DNA from: Enorma sp964624825 | GTDB taxonomy: Bacteria; Actinomycetota; Coriobacteriia; Coriobacteriales; Coriobacteriaceae | DNA: 64,000 nt | Direction of reading: 5' to 3' | Assembly: GCA_964624825.1 (NCBI GenBank) | Contig: CAZUYD010000005.1 | Span: forward strand, 1-64,000 | In this document: one piece after another, positions 45,035 to 54,196 of the stretch | How the letters are laid out: each line of letters begins with the position of its first letter | Position numbering within the stretch: the stretch's first letter is position 1 | Translations under genes and position numbers: made by a program | Notes under the pieces: model-generated | Told to the model about the DNA's origin: nothing | Database searches by the model: none | Seen by the model: the letters and a program-made list of their open reading frames with translations, nothing else

Positions 45035-46564
45035 CTAATGGTAATGCTTTTTGCCCGGTGCCTTCCACGGCATCGCCGAACCGGTCGCAGCCATGCGCTC
45101 GCGCACGAGCTCGTCGCGCACCCGCGCAAGCCCGCTCTCCATACCGACCACGTAGGACTGCGGATAGAGGAATCGCTTATATTCAGGATCGAGCACCGAA
45201 AGCGCCTGCGCACAGCGATCGCGCGCGGCCTGGATGGGTTCGCGCGGGGCGACCGCGCGGCCATCGCGAGCCACCGGCACGAGCAGCTCGCGATGCGTCA
45301 TGCCTGCAACGCTCGTCACGAGCGCGGCATCGTTCACCGCCACGAGCGTGGTGCCACGCAGCTCGCCTTCACCCTCGAGATACGCCTCGTCATATATCAT
45401 GTCGCATACCGGGCTCCCGGACCCATCCATATAGCGATGCACCTGCTGCACGCCTGGAATGGTACGCTTATACGGCTGCTCGGAGAGCTTTACCACGGGC
45501 GTCCAGTCCTCATCGCCCGGGTTGCGACGGGCGGTGAGCTTGTACACGCCCCCGAGCGCCGGCTGGTCGTAGCACGTGGCCAGCTTGGTTCCCACGCCGA
45601 ACGAGTCGATGGGTGCGCCTTGGTCGAGCAGCGACTGGATGGTGTATTCGTCCAGATCATTCGAGACCGAGATCTTCACGTACTCAAGCCCTTCCTCATC
45701 GAAGCGGCTGCGTACGTAGGCCGAAAGCTTCGCCAGGTCACCGGAGTCGATGCGAATTGCCGAGAGGCGCTCACCGCGCGCCTCCATCTCACGCGCGACC
45801 GTGATGGCGTTTTCCACGCCTTCGCGCACGTCATAGGTATCGATTAGCAGTGTGCAGTTATTCGGGCTCGTGCGGGCGAAGGCACGAAACGCCTCGAGCT
45901 CGCTTTCGAAGCTCATCACCCAACTGTGCGCATGCGTTCCGAAGACCGGGATGCCGTATTTACGGCCGGCAAGCGCATTCGAGGTTGACGAGCAACCGGC
46001 AATATAGCTCGCGCGAGCAACGGCCATGCCGCCATCAGGGCCCTGAGCGCGGCGCAGGCCGAATTCAGCCACCGGGCGCCCCTTCGCCGCCTGAACCACA
46101 CGAGCAGTCTTGGTCGCCACAAGCGTCTGGAATCCCACCGTGTTGAGCAGCGCCGTCTCGAGCATCTGGCATTCAAGCGCAGAGCCGGTCACGCGCACCA
46201 TGGGTTCGCGCGGGAAGACCAGCTCACCCTCGAGCACGGCGTCGATGTCAACATGCATGCGAAAGCCGCTAAGAAACTCCAGAAATCTCGGCTTGAACAG
46301 CGCGCCCCCCGCCGGCGACTCAAGCGACGCGAGGTAATCGATATCCTCGTCGGTAAAGCGTATGTTTTCTACCAGGTCGGGCAGCTCGGCGGTGCCGCAC
46401 ATCACGGCGTAGGCGCTCCCAAACGGATGGTCGCGATAGAACGCGCAAAAGCAATCCTCTTCATCGAGCTTCCCACTCTCCCACAGACCTTGCGCCATGG
46501 TAAGTTCATATAGGTCGGTGAGAAGCGCCACATCGGTCGGGCGCGAAGGATCAGTGAGAGCCAT
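45035..46564 (-). CDS. pncB: Nicotinate phosphoribosyltransferase
   Basis: Salvages nicotinate into NAD synthesis by forming nicotinate mononucleotide. The 509 residues show LLTDLYELTMAQGLWE at the N-terminus, EFGLRRAQGPDG, the phosphorylated-His region VFGTHAHSWVMSFE, IRIDSGDLAKLS, and VSNDLDEYTI with FGVGTKLAT. The long form (about 500 residues) is typical of Gram-positive bacteria. The start follows GGAAGGAATC. Together with NudC nearby it suggests active pyridine-nucleotide recycling, though the two are not in one operon. Confidence 0.95.
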   Translation of the reverse strand: MALTDPSRPTDVALLTDLYELTMAQGLWESGKLDEEDCFCAFYRDHPFGSAYAVMCGTAELPDLVENIRFTDEDIDYLASLESPAGGALFKPRFLEFLSGFRMHVDIDAVLEGELVFPREPMVRVTGSALECQMLETALLNTVGFQTLVATKTARVVQAAKGRPVAEFGLRRAQGPDGGMAVARASYIAGCSSTSNALAGRKYGIPVFGTHAHSWVMSFESELEAFRAFARTSPNNCTLLIDTYDVREGVENAITVAREMEARGERLSAIRIDSGDLAKLSAYVRSRFDEEGLEYVKISVSNDLDEYTIQSLLDQGAPIDSFGVGTKLATCYDQPALGGVYKLTARRNPGDEDWTPVVKLSEQPYKRTIPGVQQVHRYMDGSGSPVCDMIYDEAYLEGEGELRGTTLVAVNDAALVTSVAGMTHRELLVPVARDGRAVAPREPIQAARDRCAQALSVLDPEYKRFLYPQSYVVGMESGLARVRDELVRERMAATGSAMPWKAPGKKHYH

Positions 46565-46635
46565 ATCGATTCCTTCCCATTGCGTGTCATGCCCCGCGAT
46601 GCTTGCAAGGCATTGGCTTGATTAATCGCTCGCGC

Positions 46636-47031
46636 TTAGAGCATGCCGAGGTTGCTCAACACGAAATAGCCGACGATGCAGGCGGCGAGCACGAAGCAGA
46701 GCGCTATGGTGATTTTTTGCGCGGGTGGCATCTTGGGGATGCCGTCATCATCCTCGCCATCGGAGAGCACCATGCGCTGGCCGAAGGTGCGCTCGCTCAC
46801 CGGAATCGCCGACGGGCTCGATTCGGTCGCCGAGGACTTCGGAGCAGGAGCGGGAGCGGGTGCCGCCGCGGCCTCCCGCTGCTCCACCACCTGCTGCTCG
46901 GCACGGAGCGCCTCGAGTTCAGCACGCTCGCGACGGATGCGCTCCTCCTCGCGGCGAGCTTTCTCAGCACGGAGCGCCTCGAGCTCGGCGCGCTCATCAC
47001 TGGTCAACGGACGCGTATCGTTCTCTGCCAT
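46636..47031 (-). CDS. Coiled-coil membrane-anchored protein of unknown function
   Basis: A 131-residue protein. The first 50 residues are a charged coiled coil with an internal duplication: RAELEALRAE occurs twice, 23 residues apart. An Ala/Pro-rich linker (APAPAPAPKSS) and an acidic stretch (DGEDDDG) follow. One membrane helix lies at the C-terminus (ITIALCFVLAACIVGYFVL). The topology is a tail anchor with a cytoplasmic coiled coil. The start at 47031 follows AAAGG. No family recognised. Confidence 0.75.
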   Translation of the reverse strand: MAENDTRPLTSDERAELEALRAEKARREEERIRRERAELEALRAEQQVVEQREAAAAPAPAPAPKSSATESSPSAIPVSERTFGQRMVLSDGEDDDGIPKMPPAQKITIALCFVLAACIVGYFVLSNLGML

Positions 47032-47182
47032 ACCATCGGCCTTTCTTCGTCCCTCGTAAACAAGCATCGTGTTTTCCACTAGGTAGCACTATACCAACTT
47101 CGACCAAAAACCACAGGCACGCATTGTCGCCGGCAGGCACGCGCCCCGTAGCCACGAGTCGGCATCTGCCCACCCATCGTCG

Positions 47183-48157
47183 TCATACGCGGGAGCCGGG
47201 AGCAGGACGCGACGCCGATGGATCGCGCGCCAGCACGCCCGTGGCATCGAACGGCGGGGTGAAGCTTTCATCGACCGTACCGCCTTCCTGCCAGAACATC
47301 TGCGTAAAGCCCAGGTCATCGGCGTGATCGAGCACCTGCTCGTATTCTTCGTCGATCACCGCGCGCGCAAGCTCGCCGCCAGCTTCCCTCATAGCGGTAT
47401 TCGGGGTGTATTGGTTCATGACCGAGATGGGCACATCGCCCACCGTATCCCAAATGCGGTCGAGCACGCGACACGAATCGTCCGCGTGGCCAGGCAACAC
47501 GAGGTGGCGCACGATGATTCCGCGCTCCCAGGTGCCATCCGCCCGCATGCACATACCTCCCGCACGCACAACCTGCGCCACCATCTCCGCAAGTGCTGCC
47601 CGAGCAACGTCGGGATAGTCTGGCACGTGAGAGAGCGTGCGGCCGAGCACCGAATCGGCATATTTGAAGTCCGTCAGCCAGATGTCGACAAGCCCCTCAA
47701 GTTCGCGCAGCGCCTCCACACGTTCGTAACCGCTTGTGTTGTAGACGATCGGCACGGTAAGCCCCTGCGCACGCGCCGCGCCGATCGTCGCCGGCAGCAG
47801 GTGCGCATAGTGCGTCGCGGTGACGAGATTGATATTAAGTGCGCCCTGGTCTTGGAGCTCAAGCATGATCTCCACCAGGCGCTCAACTGATATCTCAAGC
47901 CCGAAATTCCCCGTCGAGATCTCATGGTTCTGGCAATAGACGCACTTGAGCGGGCACCCCGAGAAAAACACCGTACCCGAACCAGACTCCCCCGAAATGG
48001 GAGGCTCCTCCCATAAATGCAGCGCCGCGCGCGCGAGCCGCAGCGTGCCGGTTGCTCCGCACACGCCGCGCTCCCCTGCCGTCCGATTGGCGCGGCAAAC
48101 ACGCGGACACAGCGTGCACGCATCGAGCGTCACGGAATCGAGCAGGGCACGCCTCAT
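47183..48157 (-). CDS. Radical SAM protein (PflA-like)
   Basis: A 324-residue radical SAM enzyme. An N-terminal cysteine cluster (CTLCPRVCRANR, then GVCG) precedes the [4Fe-4S]-SAM motif GCPLKCVYCQNHEIS. The rest is a TIM-barrel-like body with VYNTSGYERVE and LPGHADDSCRVLDRIWD. This matches uncharacterised pyruvate-formate-lyase-activating-enzyme-like proteins (AMMECR1-associated type). No glycyl-radical partner adjoins it, so its target is unknown. ATG 48157 is preferred (GGTGG seven bases upstream); in-frame starts at 48193 and 48253 lack ribosome sites. Confidence 0.85.
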   Translation of the reverse strand: MRRALLDSVTLDACTLCPRVCRANRTAGERGVCGATGTLRLARAALHLWEEPPISGESGSGTVFFSGCPLKCVYCQNHEISTGNFGLEISVERLVEIMLELQDQGALNINLVTATHYAHLLPATIGAARAQGLTVPIVYNTSGYERVEALRELEGLVDIWLTDFKYADSVLGRTLSHVPDYPDVARAALAEMVAQVVRAGGMCMRADGTWERGIIVRHLVLPGHADDSCRVLDRIWDTVGDVPISVMNQYTPNTAMREAGGELARAVIDEEYEQVLDHADDLGFTQMFWQEGGTVDESFTPPFDATGVLARDPSASRPAPGSRV

Positions 48158-48321
48158 CGTTTTCCACCCGGTTTTACGCTCATCAAACTCCATACCGTTG
48201 GCATCGAAAACTGCGGCGGCCTTGCGCAAAACCCGACACCACATGTCAGCCAACCGCGCCGCAAAGCCCTAGATAACAACAAACCCGCAGGTAAAATCCT
48301 ACGGGTTCGCAAGAAAGCTTG

Positions 48322-48397
48322 TGGTGGAGACGAAGGGAGTCGAACCCTCGGCCTCTGCCATGCGACGGCAGCGCTCTCCCAACTGAGCTACGTCCCC
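48322..48397 (-). tRNA. tRNA-Ala (anticodon CGC)
   Basis: A full cloverleaf on the minus strand: acceptor GGGGACG pairing CGTCTCC (one G-T), D-arm GCTC/GAGC, anticodon stem CTGCC/GGCAG with loop GTCGCAT (anticodon CGC), T-arm GAGGG/CCCTT with TTCGACT. CCA is encoded at 48324-48322. It reads GCG alanine codons, which are frequent here. Confidence 0.96.
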
Positions 48398-48409
48398 AAG
48401 CAGAAAGAT

Positions 48410-48437
48410 ATTCTACCAAGTCGGGCGTCGGTGTCAA
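48410..48437 (-). promoter_or_regulatory. tRNA-Ala promoter
   Basis: A consensus -35 TTGACA (48432-48437) and TAGAAT (48410-48415) with a 16-base spacer lie just before the mature tRNA 5' end. This is the best sigma-70-type promoter in the window. Confidence 0.85.
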
Positions 48438-48696
48438 CAAACATTTCGGAATCCGTTTGGATAGGCCGCGGTTTGCGGGTGCCTCCGCGACTGAACCGAA
48501 ACATGGCACGAGCGCTACGCGAGAGCGGAAGCTGGGCGACAGGTCTAGAGCGACAATGCCGAAAAGCCCCATGCGCCCCGACGCAACTACCTCGCCGCAA
48601 CGCGCACCCGAATCCTCGTTACATCCGTGCGCCCATACCCATCACGCCCCAGCCAGCGTTTGCGACCAAGCAGATTTAGCATAACTTTTCAGCCTC

Positions 48697-48893
48697 GTGG
48701 CCAAAAACATCCGATAGGTTGCACGGTTCGCCCCACGCCCCGCGTCCCGGGCGGCGCGCGGAGCGAACCCGCGCCCCTCGAGAAGCCCCAGATGCCGCTT
48801 CCGACCCGGCGGGGCGTCGCGAGAGGTTCCTCTCGCCCTGATTTCGGCCGAGCGACCCCCGATCGCTGCAACCTATCGGATGTTTTTGGCCAC
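48697..48893. repeat. 197-bp element with perfect 27-bp terminal inverted repeats
   Basis: The left arm (48697-48723) starts GTGGCCAAAAACATCC and ends GATAGGTTGCA. The right arm (48867-48893) is its exact reverse complement. Weaker pairing extends outward (CTTTTC near 48686 against GAAAAG near 48900). The 143-base interior is very GC-rich, has a small CGAGAGG/CCTCTCG hairpin and no open frame. There is no obvious target-site duplication and no transposase. It resembles a MITE or an unknown structured palindromic element. Confidence 0.85.
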
Positions 48894-49051
48894 CGGCGCG
48901 AAAAGCCGCGCGGCGCGGCCGCAACTCGGGGACGGGTGGAGCCTCGAGTCGGCAATCCATGACGATACCCGCGCGGCATGGGTGCGCATCTGCGTGTTGG
49001 TCGGCGGGATTTGGCGGGCGCGGCGCTTTGCAACCGCGACCGCCGCATCAC

Positions 49052-50815
49052 CTACCCAGCAAGAACCACGGCCTCGAACGGCCTAAGCTCCAGCGTGCCA
49101 TCCTCAGCAGCACGCGGCGCCTCCGCATAGTTACCTACGAGGGGTTCCAACCCCGCGACCGACACCGCCGCGCCCGCCTCACGCAGCGCCACGCGGCACG
49201 GCTCCGCATCGAAGGAGCAGAGCACCATCGCGCGCACGGGCTCTCCCGCGGCGCGCGCGTGCGAGGCCGCCTCGCCGTCGAGCGCTCGCTCGTACGCGAC
49301 CACCCGCGGCGCATCGATACCCGCCTCGATGAAACGCACGCGTCCGTGCGCCACCACGTCGAACCGCTTACGCATCTGTATGAGCGCTCGGTAGAACTCG
49401 AGCATCGAACCCGTGCGTCCCTGCTCTAACGATACGTTGACGCGCTCGTAGTTCGGTGCCACCCCGATCCACGGCGTACCCGTCGTAAACCCAGCATGCA
49501 TGCTTGCATCCCACTGCATTGGGGTGCGCCCATCATCACGCGAACGCTCGCCCACCACACGGAGCGCCTCAGCGGGACTCTTGCCGCCGTCGAGCATGAT
49601 CTGGTAGTAGTTCTTGCTTTCCACATCGCGGTACTCATCGATCGATGCATAGCCGGGATTTGTCATGCCGATCTCCTCGCCCTGGTAGATATAGGGCGTA
49701 CCCTGCATGAAGTGCGTGCAGATGCCGAGCATCTTGCCCACCTTTTCCCAGCTGCCGTCCGTATAGCCCACGCCGCCGCGCCCGCCAAAACGCGAGATGG
49801 CGCGCGGTTGGTCGTGGTTGTTCCAGAAGAGCGCATTCCAACCGCCCCCAGCCTGCATGCCTTCCTGCCAGGTACGGAACACCTCGCGAAGCCGCATGAT
49901 GTCTGGGTCTGCGAGTTCCCATTTGTTGCCGTCGCGGTAATCGACCTTGAGATGGTGGAAGTTAAAGGCCATGGAGAGCTCATGCTCTGCAGGGTTGGTG
50001 TAGCGCACGCAGCTGTCCAGGGTGGTCGAAGCCATCTCGCCTACGGTGAGCATCCCGCCAATCCCGGCGCGCTCCACAAGCTCTTTCAGGTACTCGTGCA
50101 CGTGCGGGCCATCGGCGAAGAGACGCCGTCCGAACCCTTCGGTATCGTCGGCGAATACCGTGGGTTTGGAGATAAGGTTTACTACATCGAAGCGGAAGCC
50201 CTCCACACCGCAGTCTCGCCAGAAGCGCACAATCTGCGCTAGCTCCGCGCGCACATCGGGGTTCGTCCAGTCAAGATCAGGCTGGCTCACATCGTGCAGA
50301 TGAAGATACCAGGCGTCCAACCGCGGCTCCCACTCCCACGCACTGCCTCCGAAAGCGCACTGCCAGTTGGTGGGCGGCTCGCCAGGATCGTCAGGACCGA
50401 TGCTGTCGCGACCGGGGCGCAGAATGTAGAAGCGCCGATAACGTTCGTCGCCCGCGAGCGCTCGCTGGAACCACGCGTGCTCTACCGAGGTATGGCAGAG
50501 CACCATGTCGAGCATGACGCCCATATCGCGCTCGCGCGCCGCCGCCACGAGTTCGTCGAAATCGTCCATCGTGCCATAAACCGGATCAACCGCGCAGTAA
50601 TCCGCCACGTCGTAGCCGTTATCGTGCTGAGGCGACGGAAAGAATGGAGTGATCCAGAGATAGTCTATCCCCAGGTAGCGCAGATAGTCGAGCTTGCTCG
50701 TAATACCGGGCAGATCGCCGACGCCGTCGCCGTCGCTATCGCAGAAGCTCCGGATGTAGATCTGGTAAACCACGGTCTTGCCGAGGTCGCGTTCGAATGC
50801 CAATGTGATACCCAT
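49052..50815 (-). CDS. treC: Trehalose-6-phosphate hydrolase (GH13)
   Basis: Splits trehalose 6-phosphate into glucose and glucose 6-phosphate in the cytoplasm. The 587 residues form a GH13 alpha-amylase fold: VVYQIYIRSFCDSDGDGVGDL, DYLWITPFFPSPQHDNGYDV, the nucleophile region GFRFDVVNL, the acid region MLTVGEMAST and FWNNHDQPR. GH13 members that split sucrose isomers look similar; adjacency to a trehalose-type PTS and a GntR/UTRA regulator favours TreC. The start is uncertain: ATG 50815 has AAAGGA almost touching it, whereas an in-frame TTG at 50803 would be spaced better. It lies 217 bases after treB. Confidence 0.88.
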   Translation of the reverse strand: MGITLAFERDLGKTVVYQIYIRSFCDSDGDGVGDLPGITSKLDYLRYLGIDYLWITPFFPSPQHDNGYDVADYCAVDPVYGTMDDFDELVAAARERDMGVMLDMVLCHTSVEHAWFQRALAGDERYRRFYILRPGRDSIGPDDPGEPPTNWQCAFGGSAWEWEPRLDAWYLHLHDVSQPDLDWTNPDVRAELAQIVRFWRDCGVEGFRFDVVNLISKPTVFADDTEGFGRRLFADGPHVHEYLKELVERAGIGGMLTVGEMASTTLDSCVRYTNPAEHELSMAFNFHHLKVDYRDGNKWELADPDIMRLREVFRTWQEGMQAGGGWNALFWNNHDQPRAISRFGGRGGVGYTDGSWEKVGKMLGICTHFMQGTPYIYQGEEIGMTNPGYASIDEYRDVESKNYYQIMLDGGKSPAEALRVVGERSRDDGRTPMQWDASMHAGFTTGTPWIGVAPNYERVNVSLEQGRTGSMLEFYRALIQMRKRFDVVAHGRVRFIEAGIDAPRVVAYERALDGEAASHARAAGEPVRAMVLCSFDAEPCRVALREAGAAVSVAGLEPLVGNYAEAPRAAEDGTLELRPFEAVVLAG

Positions 50816-51032
50816 TCCTTTCGCTGTCTGGGAACGCGATGCCTGCCGCGCCCGCGCCCTCGTTGCACATGGACGAGAAACCGTTGAATACACTTTGTCG
50901 CCGCAGACGCGATCTGCAGGAACCCGTGCAAGCAGCCTTAGCCTGGCATGCGGGGAGCACCGCGTAGTCGCCGGAGCGGCACCGGCCGGTGCATACCCCC
51001 ACCCTGCAGCCCATCGCCCGCGGTGCCCGACA

Positions 51033-53063
51033 CTACCCCTGGTAGCTTGCCACGACCGTCTCTCCGGCACGGACATCGTTGCTGTACGCGAAGGAAAGGC
51101 CGGTAGCCGCACCGGGTGCGGAGACCACGAAGGCGGTCACGGACGGGTGCCCGGCGGCCGCGATCTTCTCCTGTGAGAAGCTGAGCAGCTTCTGGCCGGC
51201 GCGCACGCGGTCGCCCTGGTTCACATGGCAGGCAAAACCGTCGCCGCCCATGTCCACGGTGTCGATGCCCACATGGATCAAAAGCTCCATGCCATTATCG
51301 AGAACGAGACCCACGGCATGGTTCGAGGCGGGCATGGTCACCGTCACCGTCGCGTCCGCAGGAGCCACTACGGTATCCTCTCCGAACGCGGGCTCGATGC
51401 AGAACCCATCGCCCATGCACTTGCTGGAAAAGACCGGATCCGGCATCTGGTCGATGGGCTTTACGACGCCGGAGAGCGGTGCCACGAGCTTGCCAGAGCC
51501 GGCAGGTGCCGCCGAGGCGGGCGCATCGGGCGCAGCAGCCGGCGAGGAGGAAACAGGAGCTCCGGCAGCAGCGCTCGCTGCCGCGCCGGATACGACTGCG
51601 ACAACGATTCCGCGCTCATCGGCTGAAAGCCGTCGTAAACCCACGACATAGGTGAGCGCGAAAGACACCGCGATGGCGATGAGCATGCACAGCGCGAAGA
51701 TGCCCCAGAACTGGAACACGATCGAGAGGATACCCGGCAGACCGCCCACGCCGATGGAGACGGCCTGAACGCCAAAACCGGTGCAGACCATCGCGGCGAG
51801 CGCAGAGCCGATCATGCCGCAGATGAGCGGAAACTTGTACTTAAGGTTTACGCCGAAGAGCGCGGGTTCGGTGACGCCCAGGTAGCAGGAGATGCACGCG
51901 GGGATATTGATCTGCTGGGCGCGCTCGTTCTTGCGCTGCAACGCGCTCATGGCGAGCACCGCAGAACCCTGTGCGATGTTGGAGAGCGCGATCATCGGCC
52001 ACAAGGTCGTGTAGTTGTAGAGGCTCACCATCTGGGTATCGATGGCGTTGGTCATGTGATGCAGGCCGGTCATAACAAGCGGAGCGTACAGCAGGCCGAA
52101 AAGCGCCGCGAAGAGCACGCGCACCTCAGAGCCCAGACCCCACTGCACGGCGTTGGCGATGGCGTCACCGATCGTCCAGCCTATTGGCCCCACGACGAGG
52201 TGCGCGATGAACACGGCCGGCACGAGCGACATAAACGGCACCACAATCATGCGCACGACCTCGGGCGTGATCTTGGTGAACAGCTTCTCGAGACCCACGA
52301 GCACGAATGCAGCCATGAGCGCCGCGATAACCTGTCCCTGGTAGCCGATACCTTCGATCTGGAAGAATCCGAAGTCATAGGTGTGGGCGGCGATGTCCTC
52401 GGCCGAGGCCGCGGCAACGCTAAAGCCGTTCAACAGCTGCGGCGAGACGAGCGTGAGACCCAAGATGATACCGAGGATGGGCGTGGTACCCATCTTGCGC
52501 GCAACCGACCAGCAGATGCCCACGGGCAGCATGTGGAAGACAGCTTCGCCGATGACCCACAGGAAGTTGTACATGCCCATCCAAAACGTTGAGATGTCCG
52601 CGATGGAGAGCGTGCCGTGCTCCAGGTCGAAGGCGCCCGCGTCGTTGAAGAAGTTCACCTCGCCGATGATATTGCGAAAGCCAAGCACCAAGCCACCGCA
52701 GATGAGCGCGGGGATGAGGGGCGCGAAGATCTCGCCGAGCACGCCCATGACGCGCTGCACGGGATTCTGGTTGGCGCCCGCCGCGACCTTGGCGGCCTCC
52801 TTGGACACGCCCTCGATACCCGAAACCTTGGTGAACTCCTGGTAGAAATCGGCCACATCGTTGCCGATGATCACCTGGAACTGCCCGGCCTGCGTGAAGG
52901 TGCCTTTCACGCTCAGCAGCTCCTCAATCGCCGTGACGTTCGCCTTGCTCTCGTCAACGAGCACGAAACGCATGCGCGTCATGCAGTGCGTGACGGCAGA
53001 GATGTTCCCTTTGCCGCCTACGAGGTCAAGGAGCTTCCCTGCATCCTCCGTGTACTTTGCCAT
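51033..53063 (-). CDS. treB: Trehalose PTS permease, EIIBCA
   Basis: Imports and phosphorylates trehalose. The 676 residues are, in order, EIIB (residues 1-85, phospho-Cys27 in AVTHCMTRM), a ten-helix EIIC (about 105-470), an Ala/Pro/Ser linker, and a glucose-type EIIA (about 530-676, phospho-His near 597 in MELLIHVGIDTV). The single-chain BCA order is known from Gram-positive bacteria. The start at 53063 follows AAGGAGG. Three palindromic operator-like sites upstream indicate control by the divergent GntR-type regulator. Specificity is inferred from treC and treR. Confidence 0.9.
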   Translation of the reverse strand: MAKYTEDAGKLLDLVGGKGNISAVTHCMTRMRFVLVDESKANVTAIEELLSVKGTFTQAGQFQVIIGNDVADFYQEFTKVSGIEGVSKEAAKVAAGANQNPVQRVMGVLGEIFAPLIPALICGGLVLGFRNIIGEVNFFNDAGAFDLEHGTLSIADISTFWMGMYNFLWVIGEAVFHMLPVGICWSVARKMGTTPILGIILGLTLVSPQLLNGFSVAAASAEDIAAHTYDFGFFQIEGIGYQGQVIAALMAAFVLVGLEKLFTKITPEVVRMIVVPFMSLVPAVFIAHLVVGPIGWTIGDAIANAVQWGLGSEVRVLFAALFGLLYAPLVMTGLHHMTNAIDTQMVSLYNYTTLWPMIALSNIAQGSAVLAMSALQRKNERAQQINIPACISCYLGVTEPALFGVNLKYKFPLICGMIGSALAAMVCTGFGVQAVSIGVGGLPGILSIVFQFWGIFALCMLIAIAVSFALTYVVGLRRLSADERGIVVAVVSGAAASAAAGAPVSSSPAAAPDAPASAAPAGSGKLVAPLSGVVKPIDQMPDPVFSSKCMGDGFCIEPAFGEDTVVAPADATVTVTMPASNHAVGLVLDNGMELLIHVGIDTVDMGGDGFACHVNQGDRVRAGQKLLSFSQEKIAAAGHPSVTAFVVSAPGAATGLSFAYSNDVRAGETVVASYQG

Positions 53064-53182
53064 TCCTCCTCCTTCTCGCCCCGCCCGAGCAGACCTTCCA
53101 CCACACCCGACAAGCCTGTCCCATGCACGGCGCTCGTTGCCCTGTCTGCGCGCTCCCAGCACCGACCGCGCTCGCAGAGCAC

Positions 53183-53301
53183 CTTATTTGAATAAGCTAG
53201 CGATACTGTACTCAACTTATTCAAATAAGTTGAGTAGTTTGTAGCCGCTCTCCACGAACGGTTGCTTTCGAACCGCAAGCGGTAGCTTATTCAGATAAGC
53301 T
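53183..53301. promoter_or_regulatory. Three TreR operator candidates
   Basis: Palindromes share the core CTTATT-2nt-AATAAG. Site 1 is at 53183-53196. Site 2 at 53211-53234 has perfect 11-base arms CTCAACTTATT / AATAAGTTGAG. Site 3 at 53284-53301 has arms AGCTTAT / ATAAGCT. Centres of sites 1 and 2 are 33 bp apart, about three helical turns. They lie between treB and treR, so both directions could be repressed. Confidence 0.8.
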
Positions 53302-53458
53302 GTTAATTTGATGTCAGATGGCGCCAGCGCGAAGGACGCCGGATATGATATATAGGCGCAGCGCACGGCCATCTCCGCACCGCACGACCGCTGCGCCTGC
53401 ATTCATTTCTCGCCAGCTGCACACCGCGGCGCGGCCGATATCATCCGACAGGGGACGC

Positions 53459-54196
53459 ATGAAGGCACGCTACGATTCGATTTACCGGGAGATCCGCCTA
53501 CATATTGAAGAGGGAACCTACCCCTACCAAAGCTTCTTGCCTTCCGAGAGCGCGCTCACCGAAACCTTCTCCTGCTCGCATAACACCATTCGCCGCGCCC
53601 TCGCCCTGCTCAAGGAAAACGGATACGTCCAGCCCATCCACGGCAAGGGCGTGCGCGTGATCTGGCGTCCGCGCGAGCGCGCCACCTTCGAGGTGGGCGG
53701 CATCGAGAGCTTCCGCGAGACGGCGGAGCGCAATAACCTCTCCGCGCAGACGCGCGTCACCGACTTCCAAACCGTCATCGCGGACGAGAAGCTCGCCCTG
53801 CGCACCGGTCATCCCGTCGGCGCAAACCTTGTGACCGTGGAGCGCGTGCGCGTGCTCGACGGGCAGGCTCTCATCCTCGATCGCAGCTACTTCCTGGCCT
53901 CGATGGTGTCCGGCCTCACCGCACAGATTGCCGAAGGTTCCATTTACGATTACCTCGAGGGCGTGCTCGGAGTGGTGGTGAGCACCAGCAAGCGCACCAT
54001 CACCGTGGAACGAGCGCTCCCCCGCGATGTCGAGCTGCTCGATATCGACGGCTTCGACTACCTGGCCGTCATGACGAGCCAGACCTTCGACAACAAGGGG
54101 CTCATGTTCGAATTCACCGAGTCGCGCCACCGTCCGGACACGTTCTGCTTCCACGATACCGCTGTGCGCAGCGCCATAAACGAGACAGGGCACTAG
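53459..54196 (+). CDS. treR: GntR/UTRA regulator of trehalose genes
   Basis: A 245-residue repressor. The N-terminal winged helix (residues 1-70) has YDSIYREIRLHIEEGTYP, LPSESALTETFSCSHNTIRR and the recognition-helix end ENGYVQPIHGKG (separate blocks). The C-terminal UTRA ligand domain (about 90-240) has VERVRVLDGQALILDRSYF and VERALPRDVELL. TreR proteins sense trehalose 6-phosphate. Divergence from treB-treC and the operators between them support the role. ATG 53459 follows AGGGGA. Confidence 0.88.
   Translation: MKARYDSIYREIRLHIEEGTYPYQSFLPSESALTETFSCSHNTIRRALALLKENGYVQPIHGKGVRVIWRPRERATFEVGGIESFRETAERNNLSAQTRVTDFQTVIADEKLALRTGHPVGANLVTVERVRVLDGQALILDRSYFLASMVSGLTAQIAEGSIYDYLEGVLGVVVSTSKRTITVERALPRDVELLDIDGFDYLAVMTSQTFDNKGLMFEFTESRHRPDTFCFHDTAVRSAINETGH

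Larger units (their letters stand above)
48398..49051. other. Gene-free region with inverted-repeat element
   Basis: About 650 bases between the tRNA and treC. Apart from the tRNA promoter and the element at 48697-48893, bases 48440-48690 and 48900-49050 show no credible reading frame or RNA gene. The right part is very GC-rich. Confidence 0.6.
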
